Shown: piece after piece, positions 27,292-34,209 of the stretch | Layout: each line of letters opens with the position of its first letter | Numbering within the stretch: position 1 is the first letter of the stretch | Origin: an uncultured Nocardioidaceae bacterium | GTDB lineage: Bacteria; Actinomycetota; Actinomycetes; Propionibacteriales; Nocardioidaceae | Length of the DNA: 48,309 bases | Assembly (NCBI GenBank): GCA_902805865.1 | Contig: CADCUK010000108.1 | Span: forward strand, 43,719-92,027 | Direction of reading: 5' to 3' | Program-made: the position numbers and the translations under genes | Notes under the pieces: model-generated | The model's input: only the letters and a program-made list of their open reading frames with translations | What the model was told of the DNA's origin: nothing | The model's database searches: none

Positions 27292-27294
27292 ATT
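27289..27294 (+). promoter_or_regulatory. Predicted -10 box of the thiBPQ riboswitch transcript
   Basis: TAGATT; its TAG is the stop codon of the sigma gene. Transcription would begin about 27301, just before the riboswitch P1 stem. No -35 box was recognised. Confidence 0.45.
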
Positions 27295-27304
27295 CTGAGG
27301 AGAA

Positions 27305-27392
27305 CGACAGGGGAGCGCCGCCCGGCGCTGAGAGTGCGGAAACGGCCGCAGACCCTCGAACCTGATCCGGTTAGGACCGGCGAAGGAAGTCG
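27305..27392 (+). ncRNA. TPP riboswitch (THI element)
   Basis: Conserved core segments are present in order: ACAGGGGAGC, GCTGAGAGTGCGG, GACCCTCGAACCTGATCCGG, TTAGGACCGGCGAAGGAA. P1 closes with CGAC (27305-27308) and GTCG (27389-27392). Thiamine diphosphate binding should repress the downstream thiamine transporter genes. Confidence 0.95.
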
Positions 27393-27400
27393 AGCTCTTT

Positions 27401-27450
27401 CCGCACCCGCGCGTGGCGTGGGTGCGGGACCCTCCCAGACCCATCGGGAG
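27401..27450 (+). promoter_or_regulatory. Expression platform: hairpin plus ribosome-binding-site sequestering stem
   Basis: CCGCACCCGC / GTGGGTGCGG (27401-27410, 27418-27427) forms a stem with one G-T pair. A second stem CTCCC (27432-27436) / GGGAG (27446-27450) covers the thiB ribosome binding site 7 bases before the ATG. No T-run is seen, so control is more likely at translation than by termination. Confidence 0.6.
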
Positions 27451-27457
27451 ACCACGT

Positions 27458-28519
27458 ATGCCCAGCAAGACCTGGATCGTCGCCGCCGCGCTCGTCCCGC
27501 CGCTTCTCGTCGCCTGCTCCGCGGGCGGCGGCTCGAGCCCCAGCGACAACGACAGCTCGACCGTCACGCTCGTCACCCACGACTCGTGGTCGATGCCGAA
27601 GAAGGTGATGGCGCAGTTCGAGCGCGAGAGCGGCTACGAGCTCGAGGTGCTGCGGAGCGGTGATGCGGGGCAGGTGACGAACAAGCTCGTGCTCACCGCC
27701 GAGAACCCGATCGGCGACGCGGTCTACGGCATCGACAACACCTTCGCCTCGCGCGCGATGGATGCCGGGGTCCTCGCCGACCACGAGCCGACGGACCTGC
27801 CCGACTCCGCATCGGCGTACGTCCTTCCCGACGACCAGTCGGGCAGCACGCTCACTCCGGTCGACTGGTCCGACGTCTGCGTCAACGTCGACCTGGAGTG
27901 GTTCGATGCCGAGGGCATCGAGCCGCCCCGCACGCTGGACGACCTCACCGACCCCACGTACAAGGACCTGTTCGTCACCCCCGGCGCCTCCACGTCCTCG
28001 CCCGGGTTCGCGTTCCTGCTCGCCACCATCGGCCGCTACGGCGAGGACGGGTGGCTCGCCTACTGGGAGCGGCTGGTCGCCAACGGCGCCCGGGTGGTGA
28101 GCGGCTGGTCGGACGCCTACGAGGTCGACTTCACCGCGGCCGGAGGCGAGGGCGACCGGCCGATCGTGCTGTCGTACGCATCCTCGCCCCCGTTCACGAT
28201 CCCCGAGGGGAAGCAGCGGCCCACGACGGCCGCCCTGCTCGACACCTGCTTCCGCCAGGTCGAGTACGCCGGTGTGCTGGCCGGCTCGGACAACCCACAA
28301 GGTGCCGCCGAGCTCGTCGACTTCATGACGTCGAGGACGTTCCAGGACGCGCTCGCGGAGAACATGTACGTCTTCCCTGTCGACGACGAGGCCACGCTGC
28401 CGCCGCTGTGGAAGCGGTGGGCCGAGCCGGCTCCCGCCCCGATCGACCTGCCCGCTGCCGACGTCGCCCAGAACCGGGACGACTGGCTGCGGGCATGGAG
28501 CGACGTGACCGCCCGGTGA
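27458..28519 (+). CDS. thiB: Thiamine ABC transporter substrate-binding lipoprotein
   Basis: 353 residues. Lipoprotein signal with lipobox LVAC (Cys20), then a Ser/Asp linker and a periplasmic-type binding domain: TVTLVTHDSWSMPKKVMAQFERESGYELEVL at the start and GDAVYGIDNTFASRAMDAGVL are typical of ThiB/TbpA-like proteins. Delivers thiamine, thiamine monophosphate or diphosphate to the ThiP permease. First gene of thiBPQ under a TPP riboswitch, which supports the assignment. ATG chosen 7 bases after GGGAG. Confidence 0.92.
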   Translation: MPSKTWIVAAALVPPLLVACSAGGGSSPSDNDSSTVTLVTHDSWSMPKKVMAQFERESGYELEVLRSGDAGQVTNKLVLTAENPIGDAVYGIDNTFASRAMDAGVLADHEPTDLPDSASAYVLPDDQSGSTLTPVDWSDVCVNVDLEWFDAEGIEPPRTLDDLTDPTYKDLFVTPGASTSSPGFAFLLATIGRYGEDGWLAYWERLVANGARVVSGWSDAYEVDFTAAGGEGDRPIVLSYASSPPFTIPEGKQRPTTAALLDTCFRQVEYAGVLAGSDNPQGAAELVDFMTSRTFQDALAENMYVFPVDDEATLPPLWKRWAEPAPAPIDLPAADVAQNRDDWLRAWSDVTAR

Positions 28520-28526
28520 CCCACCG

Positions 28527-30185
28527 ATGACCGGGCGCCGCTACGTCGTCCTCGCGGTGCTGGCCGGGGCCGTGCCGCTGGCCGTCCTCGGGGTCTTCTT
28601 CGTCGTGCCGGTGCTCGGCATGGTGGGGCTGGGCTTCTTCCCCGACGGCCGGCTCGACCTGACCGGTGCCGCCGAGACGCTGGTGCGGCCGCGGGTCCTC
28701 GGCGCGCTGTGGTTCACGTTGTGGTCCTCGGTCGCGGCGACCGCGCTGACGCTGCTGCTCGGGCTGCCGACCGCCCACCTCCTGTACCGGGTGCAGCTGC
28801 CCGGACGGCACCTCCTGCGCGGCCTCGTGACGATGCCGTTCGTGCTGCCGACCGTGGTCGTCGGCGTCGCCTTCCGCACGCTGCTCGCCCCGTCGGGGCC
28901 GCTGGGGTTCCTCGGGCTCGACGGGACGCCGGTGGCGATCGTCGCCGCGCTCGTGTTCTTCAACATCTCCGTGGTGGTCCGCACCGTCGGCCCCTGGTGG
29001 GAGGGGCTCGACCGGAGGCGGGAAGAGGCCGCGGCCGCCCTCGGGGCGACGCCGGTGCAGGTGCTGCGCACCGTGACCCTGCCCGCGCTCCGCCCGGCGA
29101 TCACCGGCGCGGCCAGCGTGGTGTTCCTCTTCTCGGCGACCGCGTTCGGCGTCGTGCTCACGCTGGGCGGGGTCCGCTACTCCACCGTCGAGACCGAGAT
29201 CTACCTGCTCACGACGCAGTTCCTGGACCTGCCGGCGGCCGCTGCGCTCTCGATCCTGCAGGTCGTCGTGGTAGTCGGGCTGCTCGTGCTGGCCGGCCGG
29301 ACCAGGCCCAGCGAGGACGGGGGCACCGACCGCGTGGACCGGGTCGACCGGCGTACGGCGGTGCGGCGGCTGCGGCGCGGTGACCTGCCCGCCGGGGTCG
29401 TGACGGTGCTCGTGCTGGCGCTGGTGTGCACACCGGTCCTCTCGCTCGTCGTGCGCTCCCTCCGCGTCGACGACCGGTGGTCGCTGCGGAACTACGCGGC
29501 GCTCGGCGGCACCGGTGGCTCCGACGCCCTGCTCGTGCCGGTGACCACCGCTCTGGCCAACTCGTTGCGCGTCGCGGTCGACGCCACGGTGCTCGCGCTC
29601 GTCCTCGGGCTGGTCGTGTCGGTCCTGGTGACCCGGCCGGCGCGGTCCCCGGGTCGGCGGCGGCTTCTCGGACTCTTCGACGGTGTCTTCATGCTCCCGC
29701 TGGGGGTGTCCGCGGTGACGGTGGGCTTCGGCTTCCTGGTGACGCTCGACCAGCCTCCGGTCGACTTCCGCGGCAGCCCCTGGCTGGTCCCCGTGGCGCA
29801 GGCGATGGTGGCGCTGCCGCTCGTCGTGCGCACCGTGACGCCTGCGCTGCGAGGCATCGACCCGCGCCAGCGCGAGGCGGCGGCTGCGCTCGGCGCCGGG
29901 CCGCTGCGGGTGCTGACCTCGGTGGAGCTGCCCGTCGCGTGGCGGCCGGTGCTCGCGGCGACAGGGTTCGCCTTTGCGGTGTCGCTGGGGGAGTTCGGGG
30001 CGACCAGCTTCCTGGCCCGGCCCGACCGGCCGACGTTGCCGGTCGTGGTCTTCGAGCTGATCGGGCGCCCCGGCGGGGAGAGCTTCGGGATGGCCCTCGC
30101 GGCCTCGGTCGTGCTGGCAGCGATCACCGCGACGGTCATGGTCGCGGTGGAGCGGCTCCGGGTCGGCACCGTGGGAGCGTTCTGA
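28527..30185 (+). CDS. thiP: Thiamine ABC transporter permease (two fused permease domains)
   Basis: 552 residues with about 12 membrane helices. Two binding-protein-dependent permease domains each carry an EAA loop: REEAAAALGATPVQVLRTVTLPALRPAI (about 166-193) and QREAAAALGAGPLRVLTSVELPVAWRPV (about 450-477). The fused arrangement is that of ThiP. Starts 7 bases after thiB and is followed by thiQ after one base. Confidence 0.92.
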   Translation: MTGRRYVVLAVLAGAVPLAVLGVFFVVPVLGMVGLGFFPDGRLDLTGAAETLVRPRVLGALWFTLWSSVAATALTLLLGLPTAHLLYRVQLPGRHLLRGLVTMPFVLPTVVVGVAFRTLLAPSGPLGFLGLDGTPVAIVAALVFFNISVVVRTVGPWWEGLDRRREEAAAALGATPVQVLRTVTLPALRPAITGAASVVFLFSATAFGVVLTLGGVRYSTVETEIYLLTTQFLDLPAAAALSILQVVVVVGLLVLAGRTRPSEDGGTDRVDRVDRRTAVRRLRRGDLPAGVVTVLVLALVCTPVLSLVVRSLRVDDRWSLRNYAALGGTGGSDALLVPVTTALANSLRVAVDATVLALVLGLVVSVLVTRPARSPGRRRLLGLFDGVFMLPLGVSAVTVGFGFLVTLDQPPVDFRGSPWLVPVAQAMVALPLVVRTVTPALRGIDPRQREAAAALGAGPLRVLTSVELPVAWRPVLAATGFAFAVSLGEFGATSFLARPDRPTLPVVVFELIGRPGGESFGMALAASVVLAAITATVMVAVERLRVGTVGAF

Positions 30186-30186
30186 C

Positions 30187-31176
30187 GTGCTGACCGTCGA
30201 GCACCTCACCGTCACCTTCGGGAGGACCACTGCCGTCGCCGACGTGTCCCTTCAGCTGCCGCGGGGCGAGGTGCTGGCGGTGCTCGGTCCCTCGGGCTGC
30301 GGCAAGTCCACCCTGCTCCGGGCCGTCGCCGGCCTCGAGCGCCCCGACGCGGGCCGGGTGCTGTTCGACGACGTCGACGTCACCGGGCTGCCCACCCATC
30401 GCCGGGACTTCGCGCTGATGTTCCAGGACGGCCAGCTGTTCCCGCACCTGCCGGTGGCCGGCAACGTCGGCTACCCGCTCAGGATGCGCCGGACGCCTCG
30501 TGCCGACCGCGATGCGAGGGTGGCCGAGCTGCTCGAGCTCGTCGGGCTGCCCGGTCACGGCGACCGCTCGCCCGACACCCTCTCCGGTGGTGAGCGGCAG
30601 CGGGTGGCGCTTGCGCGCGCCCTCGCCGTACGCCCGCGGCTGCTGCTCCTCGACGAGCCGCTCTCGGCGCTGGACCGCAACCTGCGGGAGCGCCTCGCGG
30701 CCGACCTGCACGACATCCTGCGGGCCGAGAGCACCACGGCACTGCTGGTCACCCACGACCACGACGAGGCGTTCGCGGTCGCGGACCGGATGGCGCTGAT
30801 GCGCGACGGTCGGCTCGTGCAGTCGGGCACGGTCGAGGAGGTCTGGCGCCACCCGGCCGACGCCGACACGGCCCGCTTCCTCGGGTACGCCGCGGTGGTC
30901 ACCGGCTCCGCCGCGGCGGTGCTCCTGGGGGGTGCACCGGCGGAGGACGGGAGTCCGGCCCTGGCCCTCCGCCGCTCCGCGCTCCAGCTGGACCCGTCCG
31001 GCCCATTGACCGGGACGGTGCGGTCGGCCCGCGTCGGTGCCGAGCTGACCCGCCTCGTGGTCGACGTCGCAGGAGTCGGCACGGTCGACGCGGTCGCGGG
31101 GCTCGCCGTACCGGTCGCGGCGGGGGAGCAGGTGCGGCTGAGGCTCGACGGATCCAGGGTCGCCCGGCTCGGGTGA
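30187..31176 (+). CDS. thiQ: Thiamine ABC transporter ATP-binding protein
   Basis: 329 residues. Walker [10 protein letters not shown] (34-42), Q-loop [11 protein letters not shown], signature LSGGERQRV, Walker [13 protein letters not shown] and H-loop [10 protein letters not shown]-terminal TOBE-like beta domain (about 235-329) makes it longer than the E. coli ThiQ, which ends after the ATPase domain. GTG start one base after thiP. Confidence 0.92.
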   Translation: MLTVEHLTVTFGRTTAVADVSLQLPRGEVLAVLGPSGCGKSTLLRAVAGLERPDAGRVLFDDVDVTGLPTHRRDFALMFQDGQLFPHLPVAGNVGYPLRMRRTPRADRDARVAELLELVGLPGHGDRSPDTLSGGERQRVALARALAVRPRLLLLDEPLSALDRNLRERLAADLHDILRAESTTALLVTHDHDEAFAVADRMALMRDGRLVQSGTVEEVWRHPADADTARFLGYAAVVTGSAAAVLLGGAPAEDGSPALALRRSALQLDPSGPLTGTVRSARVGAELTRLVVDVAGVGTVDAVAGLAVPVAAGEQVRLRLDGSRVARLG

Positions 31177-31241
31177 CGGCTCCGTGACGCCACTCACCGT
31201 CCAGCGCGGCTAATCGACGGGAGCGAGACCGGAATGGTCCC

Positions 31242-31247
31242 TAGACT
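31242..31247 (+). promoter_or_regulatory. Predicted -10 box of the PAP2 gene (leaderless)
   Basis: TAGACT, 8 bases before the ATG at 31256, with no ribosome binding site. The 79-base gap after thiQ therefore contains a separate promoter. Confidence 0.45.
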
Positions 31248-31255
31248 GGGGCGTT

Positions 31256-32320
31256 ATGAAGCGGCGACCCTACGGACTCATCGTCGGGGTCGCCGTCGGG
31301 ATGGGTGTGACGGCGGTCGTGGCCTCCCAGCTGCTCGGCGAGCGGCTCCTCGACCCGGACGGCTTCCTCGGCCCAGCCTGGGTGCGGCTGCCCGCGATGG
31401 TGCTCGGGGCGTTCCTCATCGACATCGTCCCGCGGTCGCTCTGGCACTCCCGCAAGCGGATCCGCAGCTTCATGCAGGAGGCCCGCAGGCTGACCCGCGA
31501 GCACTGGACCCGGCAGCGGATCGCGCTGGTGGTGATCGGGCTGACCAGCTTCTACATCACCTACGTCAGCTACCGGAACCTCAAGAACTACCTCCCGCGG
31601 ATGTACTCCACGATGGAGGACCCGCTGCTGCACAAGCTGGACCTGTGGCTGTTCTTCGGCCACGAGCCCGCCACCGTGCTGCACAGCATCTTCGGTGAGA
31701 CGTGGGCCGCCCACTTCTTCGCGTTCATCTACCTGCTCTACCTGCCGCTCGCGCCGCTGACCCTGGTGGTGTGGCTGGTCTGGTCCCGGCACATCAGCTA
31801 CGGCTACTGGTACGCCACCGCGAACTGCCTCAACTGGGCCTTCGGCACGATCAGCTACTACCTGATCCCGACGATGGGACCGGCGTTCTGGTACCCGTGG
31901 CTCTACACAGGGCTCGAGGTCACCGGGGTGACCGACCTCCAGGACTCCCTGTGGAGCTCGCGCCAGGAGGTCAGGTTCCCCCTGAACCCGTTCAGCGGCT
32001 CCATCCAGAGCGTCGCGGGGTTCGCCTCGCTGCACACCGCGCTCACGCTCATCATCGCGATGGTCGCCCACTACACGGTGCGGCACGCGCTGATCCGGTG
32101 GTCGGCATGGGTCTTCTTCGGGCTCACGGTGATCTCGACGCTGTACTTCGGCTGGCACTACGTCGCCGACGACGTCGGCGGGGTGGTGATCGCCGTGCTC
32201 GCGGTGTGGCTGGGCGGCATCGCCACCGGGCAGAAATTCCAACGCGGCGGGCTGGCGGCCCGCGCCCCGGAGGAGCGAGACGAAGCGGTCGAGGCCGAGC
32301 TCGAGAAAGCCTCGCTGTAA
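31256..32320 (+). CDS. PAP2-family membrane phosphatase/inositolphosphotransferase-like
   Basis: 354 residues, about six membrane segments. The C-terminal PAP2 signature is in SVAGFASLHTALTL (His about 266) and YFGWHYVADDVGG (His about 302), the pair that forms and attacks the phosphohistidine intermediate. The GPAFWYPW region and overall layout resemble the Aur1/Ipt1-like PAP2 subfamily of actinobacteria, which acts on lipid phosphates or inositol lipids; the substrate is not established. Confidence 0.85.
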   Translation: MKRRPYGLIVGVAVGMGVTAVVASQLLGERLLDPDGFLGPAWVRLPAMVLGAFLIDIVPRSLWHSRKRIRSFMQEARRLTREHWTRQRIALVVIGLTSFYITYVSYRNLKNYLPRMYSTMEDPLLHKLDLWLFFGHEPATVLHSIFGETWAAHFFAFIYLLYLPLAPLTLVVWLVWSRHISYGYWYATANCLNWAFGTISYYLIPTMGPAFWYPWLYTGLEVTGVTDLQDSLWSSRQEVRFPLNPFSGSIQSVAGFASLHTALTLIIAMVAHYTVRHALIRWSAWVFFGLTVISTLYFGWHYVADDVGGVVIAVLAVWLGGIATGQKFQRGGLAARAPEERDEAVEAELEKASL

Positions 32321-32378
32321 CCGGACACGAGCGGTCCGAGCGGCGCGTCGCACCCCTTTCCGCTCCGGCTCGTTGATG

Positions 32379-32384
32379 TATGCT
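32379..32384 (+). promoter_or_regulatory. Predicted -10 box of the noncoding RNA region
   Basis: TATGCT about 7 bases before the GGCACAGG start of the structured stretch. No good -35 box. Confidence 0.35.
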
Positions 32385-32394
32385 GATGGGCACA

Positions 32395-32488
32395 GGAGAT
32401 CCGGGGGGATCTCCGCTGAGCAAGGCGGTCAGCTCGAGCAGCTGACTCGGAAGCGCAGCACTCGGGGCTTCGTATCCCTCCCCGGGTC
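32395..32488 (+). ncRNA. Unassigned structured RNA candidate upstream of the 6C-like RNA
   Basis: Series of hairpins: GGAGATCC / GGATCTCC around a GGGG loop (32395-32414), CCGC / GCGG with loop TGAGCAAG (32413-32428), GTCAGCT / AGCTGAC with loop CGAGC (32429-32447), and GGGG / CCCC (32464-32482). Several parts resemble tRNA arms (GAGCAAGGCGGTCAGCTC, GCTTCGTATCCC), but no acceptor stem pairs the ends, so it is not a tRNA. I recognise no family. Confidence 0.35.
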
Positions 32489-32497
32489 CGCATGACC

Positions 32498-32592
32498 GAA
32501 CCCCTTGCTCGGGTTCTGCTCCAACCTCCCAATGGGGCAGACCCCGAGGCCCCGTCCGAACCTCCCAATCGGACGGGGCCTCTCCTCTTTTT
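32498..32592 (+). ncRNA. 6C-type small RNA with C-rich loops
   Basis: Three stems: GAACCC / GGGTTC (32498-32516), TCTGCTCC / GGGGCAGA (32515-32541) and GAGGCCCCGTCCG / CGGACGGGGCCTC (32546-32582). The second and third stems carry the identical 11-base loop AACCTCCCAAT. Paired CCUCCC loops followed by a terminator are the signature of the actinobacterial 6C RNA (B11 in M. tuberculosis), which base-pairs with G-rich ribosome binding sites of target mRNAs. Family from memory, not searched. Confidence 0.7.
32546..32592 (+). terminator. Rho-independent terminator of the 6C-like RNA
   Basis: 13-base-pair GC stem with an 11-base loop, followed by TCCTCTTTTT; the T-run is at 32588-32592. The best canonical terminator in the window. 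Confidence 0.85.
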
Positions 32593-32796
32593 CACGCCCC
32601 TCCCGCCGACGACTCGCCGGGAGTTACATGGGTGTAGTTCGTCAAGTCGACACGCCGCTCGAAGGTCACAAACCTGTTACAGATGTTCCGCATGTGACGA
32701 GGGCGCACTAGCGTGACGATCCGTCGGCCCCGAGGGACTCCTCGTGCCGGCTCTCCCAGACCTCGGGGAAGGGGCTGGGAACGGCGAAAGGGAGTT
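32593..32796. other. Leader of the NlpC/P60 gene, no gene seen
   Basis: 204 bases without a convincing open reading frame. Contains the GTCAC-n6-GTTAC repeat at 32665-32680, a GTTAC at 32623-32627, a possible TAGCGT -10 box at 32709-32714, and a long leader with the ribosome binding site AAAGGGAG just before the ATG at 32797. Confidence 0.5.
32665..32680 (+). promoter_or_regulatory. MtrA-like direct repeat upstream of the cell-wall hydrolase
   Basis: GTCAC (32665-32669), 6 bases, GTTAC (32676-32680). MtrA response regulators bind two such half-sites in tandem upstream of rpf and NlpC/P60 genes in actinobacteria. Prediction by eye. Confidence 0.4.
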
Positions 32797-34191
32797 ATGC
32801 GACGCACCCGTCCGCGTCCGGCCGGCGGTCGCCGTCGGCTGACGGCCTCCGCGGTCGCGGCGGTCACGGTCCTGGGGCTCGCCGCGCTCACTCCGCCGAC
32901 GGCCACCGCCGACCGACCGGACAGGCCGGAGGTGCCCACCCGGACCGACGTCGAGCAGGCGCAGTCCGAGGCGCAGCAGGCTGCCAACCGGGTCGCCGAG
33001 ATCCAGGCGGACCTCGCGCTGGCCAACGCCGAGCTCGAGGCCTCCGCCGTGCACGCGGCCCAGGCGTTCGAGGCGTACAACGGCGCGCGGTGGGCGGCCG
33101 AGCAGGCGGCCGAGCAGGTCGACCAGGCCGTCGAGGACGCCCGGCGTGCCGACCTCGAGCTCGCCGACCAGCGCGACGAGCTGGCGGTCCTCGTGGCCGC
33201 CACCTACCAGGACGGCAGCCAGCTCTCCACCGTCGACGCGGTGCTCGGCGCGGACGGACCGGCCGGGGTGATGGACCAGCTCCTCGCCTACGAGAGCGCG
33301 TCGAGCTCGATGGACGCCCAGCTGCAGCGGTTCACCGCGACCGCCGAACTCGCCGAGGTGTTCCAGGCGGAGGCCGAGGAGGCGCGGCTGGAGAAGCTCC
33401 GGCTGCTCGACGAGGCAGAGGTCGCCAAGGACGCGGCAGCGGCCGCAGCGGAGGCCGCGCAGGCGCTCGCTGCCTCCGTCGCTGCTCGCAAGGCCGAGCT
33501 CATCGACGAGCTCGCCCGACTCCAGGGGGTCTCGGTCGCGCTCGCCGAGCGGCGGCAGTCCGCGCTGGAGGAGATCGAGCGCCAGCAGGCCGCCGAGGAG
33601 GCGGCCCGGCTGGCGGCCCAGGAAGCAGCCGAGGAGGCCGAGCGCGAGGAGCAGCCGCAGGAGGGGACTGCTCCCGAGGCTCAGCCGGAGCCCGCCCCCG
33701 AGCCCGAGCCGGAGCCCGAGCCGGAGCCCGAGCCGGAGCCGGAGACCGAGGAGCCGGTCGAGCAGCCGGAGCCCGAGCCCGCACCCGTGGTGCCCGCGCC
33801 GACCGTCACCACTCCGCCGGCCCCGTCGGGAGGAGCCGCGGCGGCGATCGCGTTCGCGCGGTCCCAGCTCGGCGACCCGTACGTCTGGGGAGCGGCAGGT
33901 CCGGACTCGTGGGACTGCTCGGGTCTGACGATGGCTGCCTGGGCCGCCGGTGGCACCTCGCTGCCGCACTACTCCGTGGCGCAGTACGACGCGACCACGC
34001 CGATCAGCGCCGCCTCGCTCCGTCCCGGCGACCTCCTCTTCTGGGGGTCGAGCAGCAGCCCGTCGTCGATCTTCCACGTCGGCCTGTACGTCGGGGACGG
34101 GATGATGATCCACGCACCACGGACCGGGCGCCCGGTGACGCTCGAGTCGATGTACTACTGGGTGCCGCCCAACTTCTTCGGCCGGGTCTGA
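32797..34191 (+). CDS. Secreted NlpC/P60 peptidoglycan endopeptidase (RipA-like)
   Basis: 464 residues. Twin-arginine-like basic start and hydrophobic signal (about 1-40), a long coiled coil (about 50-290), a low-complexity Glu-Pro segment (about 300-330) and a C-terminal NlpC/P60 domain with Cys374 (WDCSGLT), His427 (FHVGLYVGD) and a further HAPRTG segment. This layout is that of actinobacterial RipA/RipC-type daughter-cell separation enzymes that cut the peptide stem of peptidoglycan; the coiled coil restrains or targets the enzyme. ATG 32797 has AAAGGGAG upstream. Probably under MtrA control. Confidence 0.9.
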   Translation: MRRTRPRPAGGRRRLTASAVAAVTVLGLAALTPPTATADRPDRPEVPTRTDVEQAQSEAQQAANRVAEIQADLALANAELEASAVHAAQAFEAYNGARWAAEQAAEQVDQAVEDARRADLELADQRDELAVLVAATYQDGSQLSTVDAVLGADGPAGVMDQLLAYESASSSMDAQLQRFTATAELAEVFQAEAEEARLEKLRLLDEAEVAKDAAAAAAEAAQALAASVAARKAELIDELARLQGVSVALAERRQSALEEIERQQAAEEAARLAAQEAAEEAEREEQPQEGTAPEAQPEPAPEPEPEPEPEPEPEPETEEPVEQPEPEPAPVVPAPTVTTPPAPSGGAAAAIAFARSQLGDPYVWGAAGPDSWDCSGLTMAAWAAGGTSLPHYSVAQYDATTPISAASLRPGDLLFWGSSSSPSSIFHVGLYVGDGMMIHAPRTGRPVTLESMYYWVPPNFFGRV

Positions 34192-34209
34192 CCTGCAACG
34201 ATGGGGGCC

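Noticed and set aside
28323-30230. 635-codon antisense frame opposite thiP
   Set aside because: His/Arg/Gln-rich translation typical of the reverse strand of membrane-protein genes.
32391-32490. SRP RNA, tRNA-Sec or c-di-AMP riboswitch
   Set aside because: The conserved SRP tip sequence, an acceptor stem with a CCA end, and the ydaO core were looked for and are absent; only general resemblance to tRNA arms remains.
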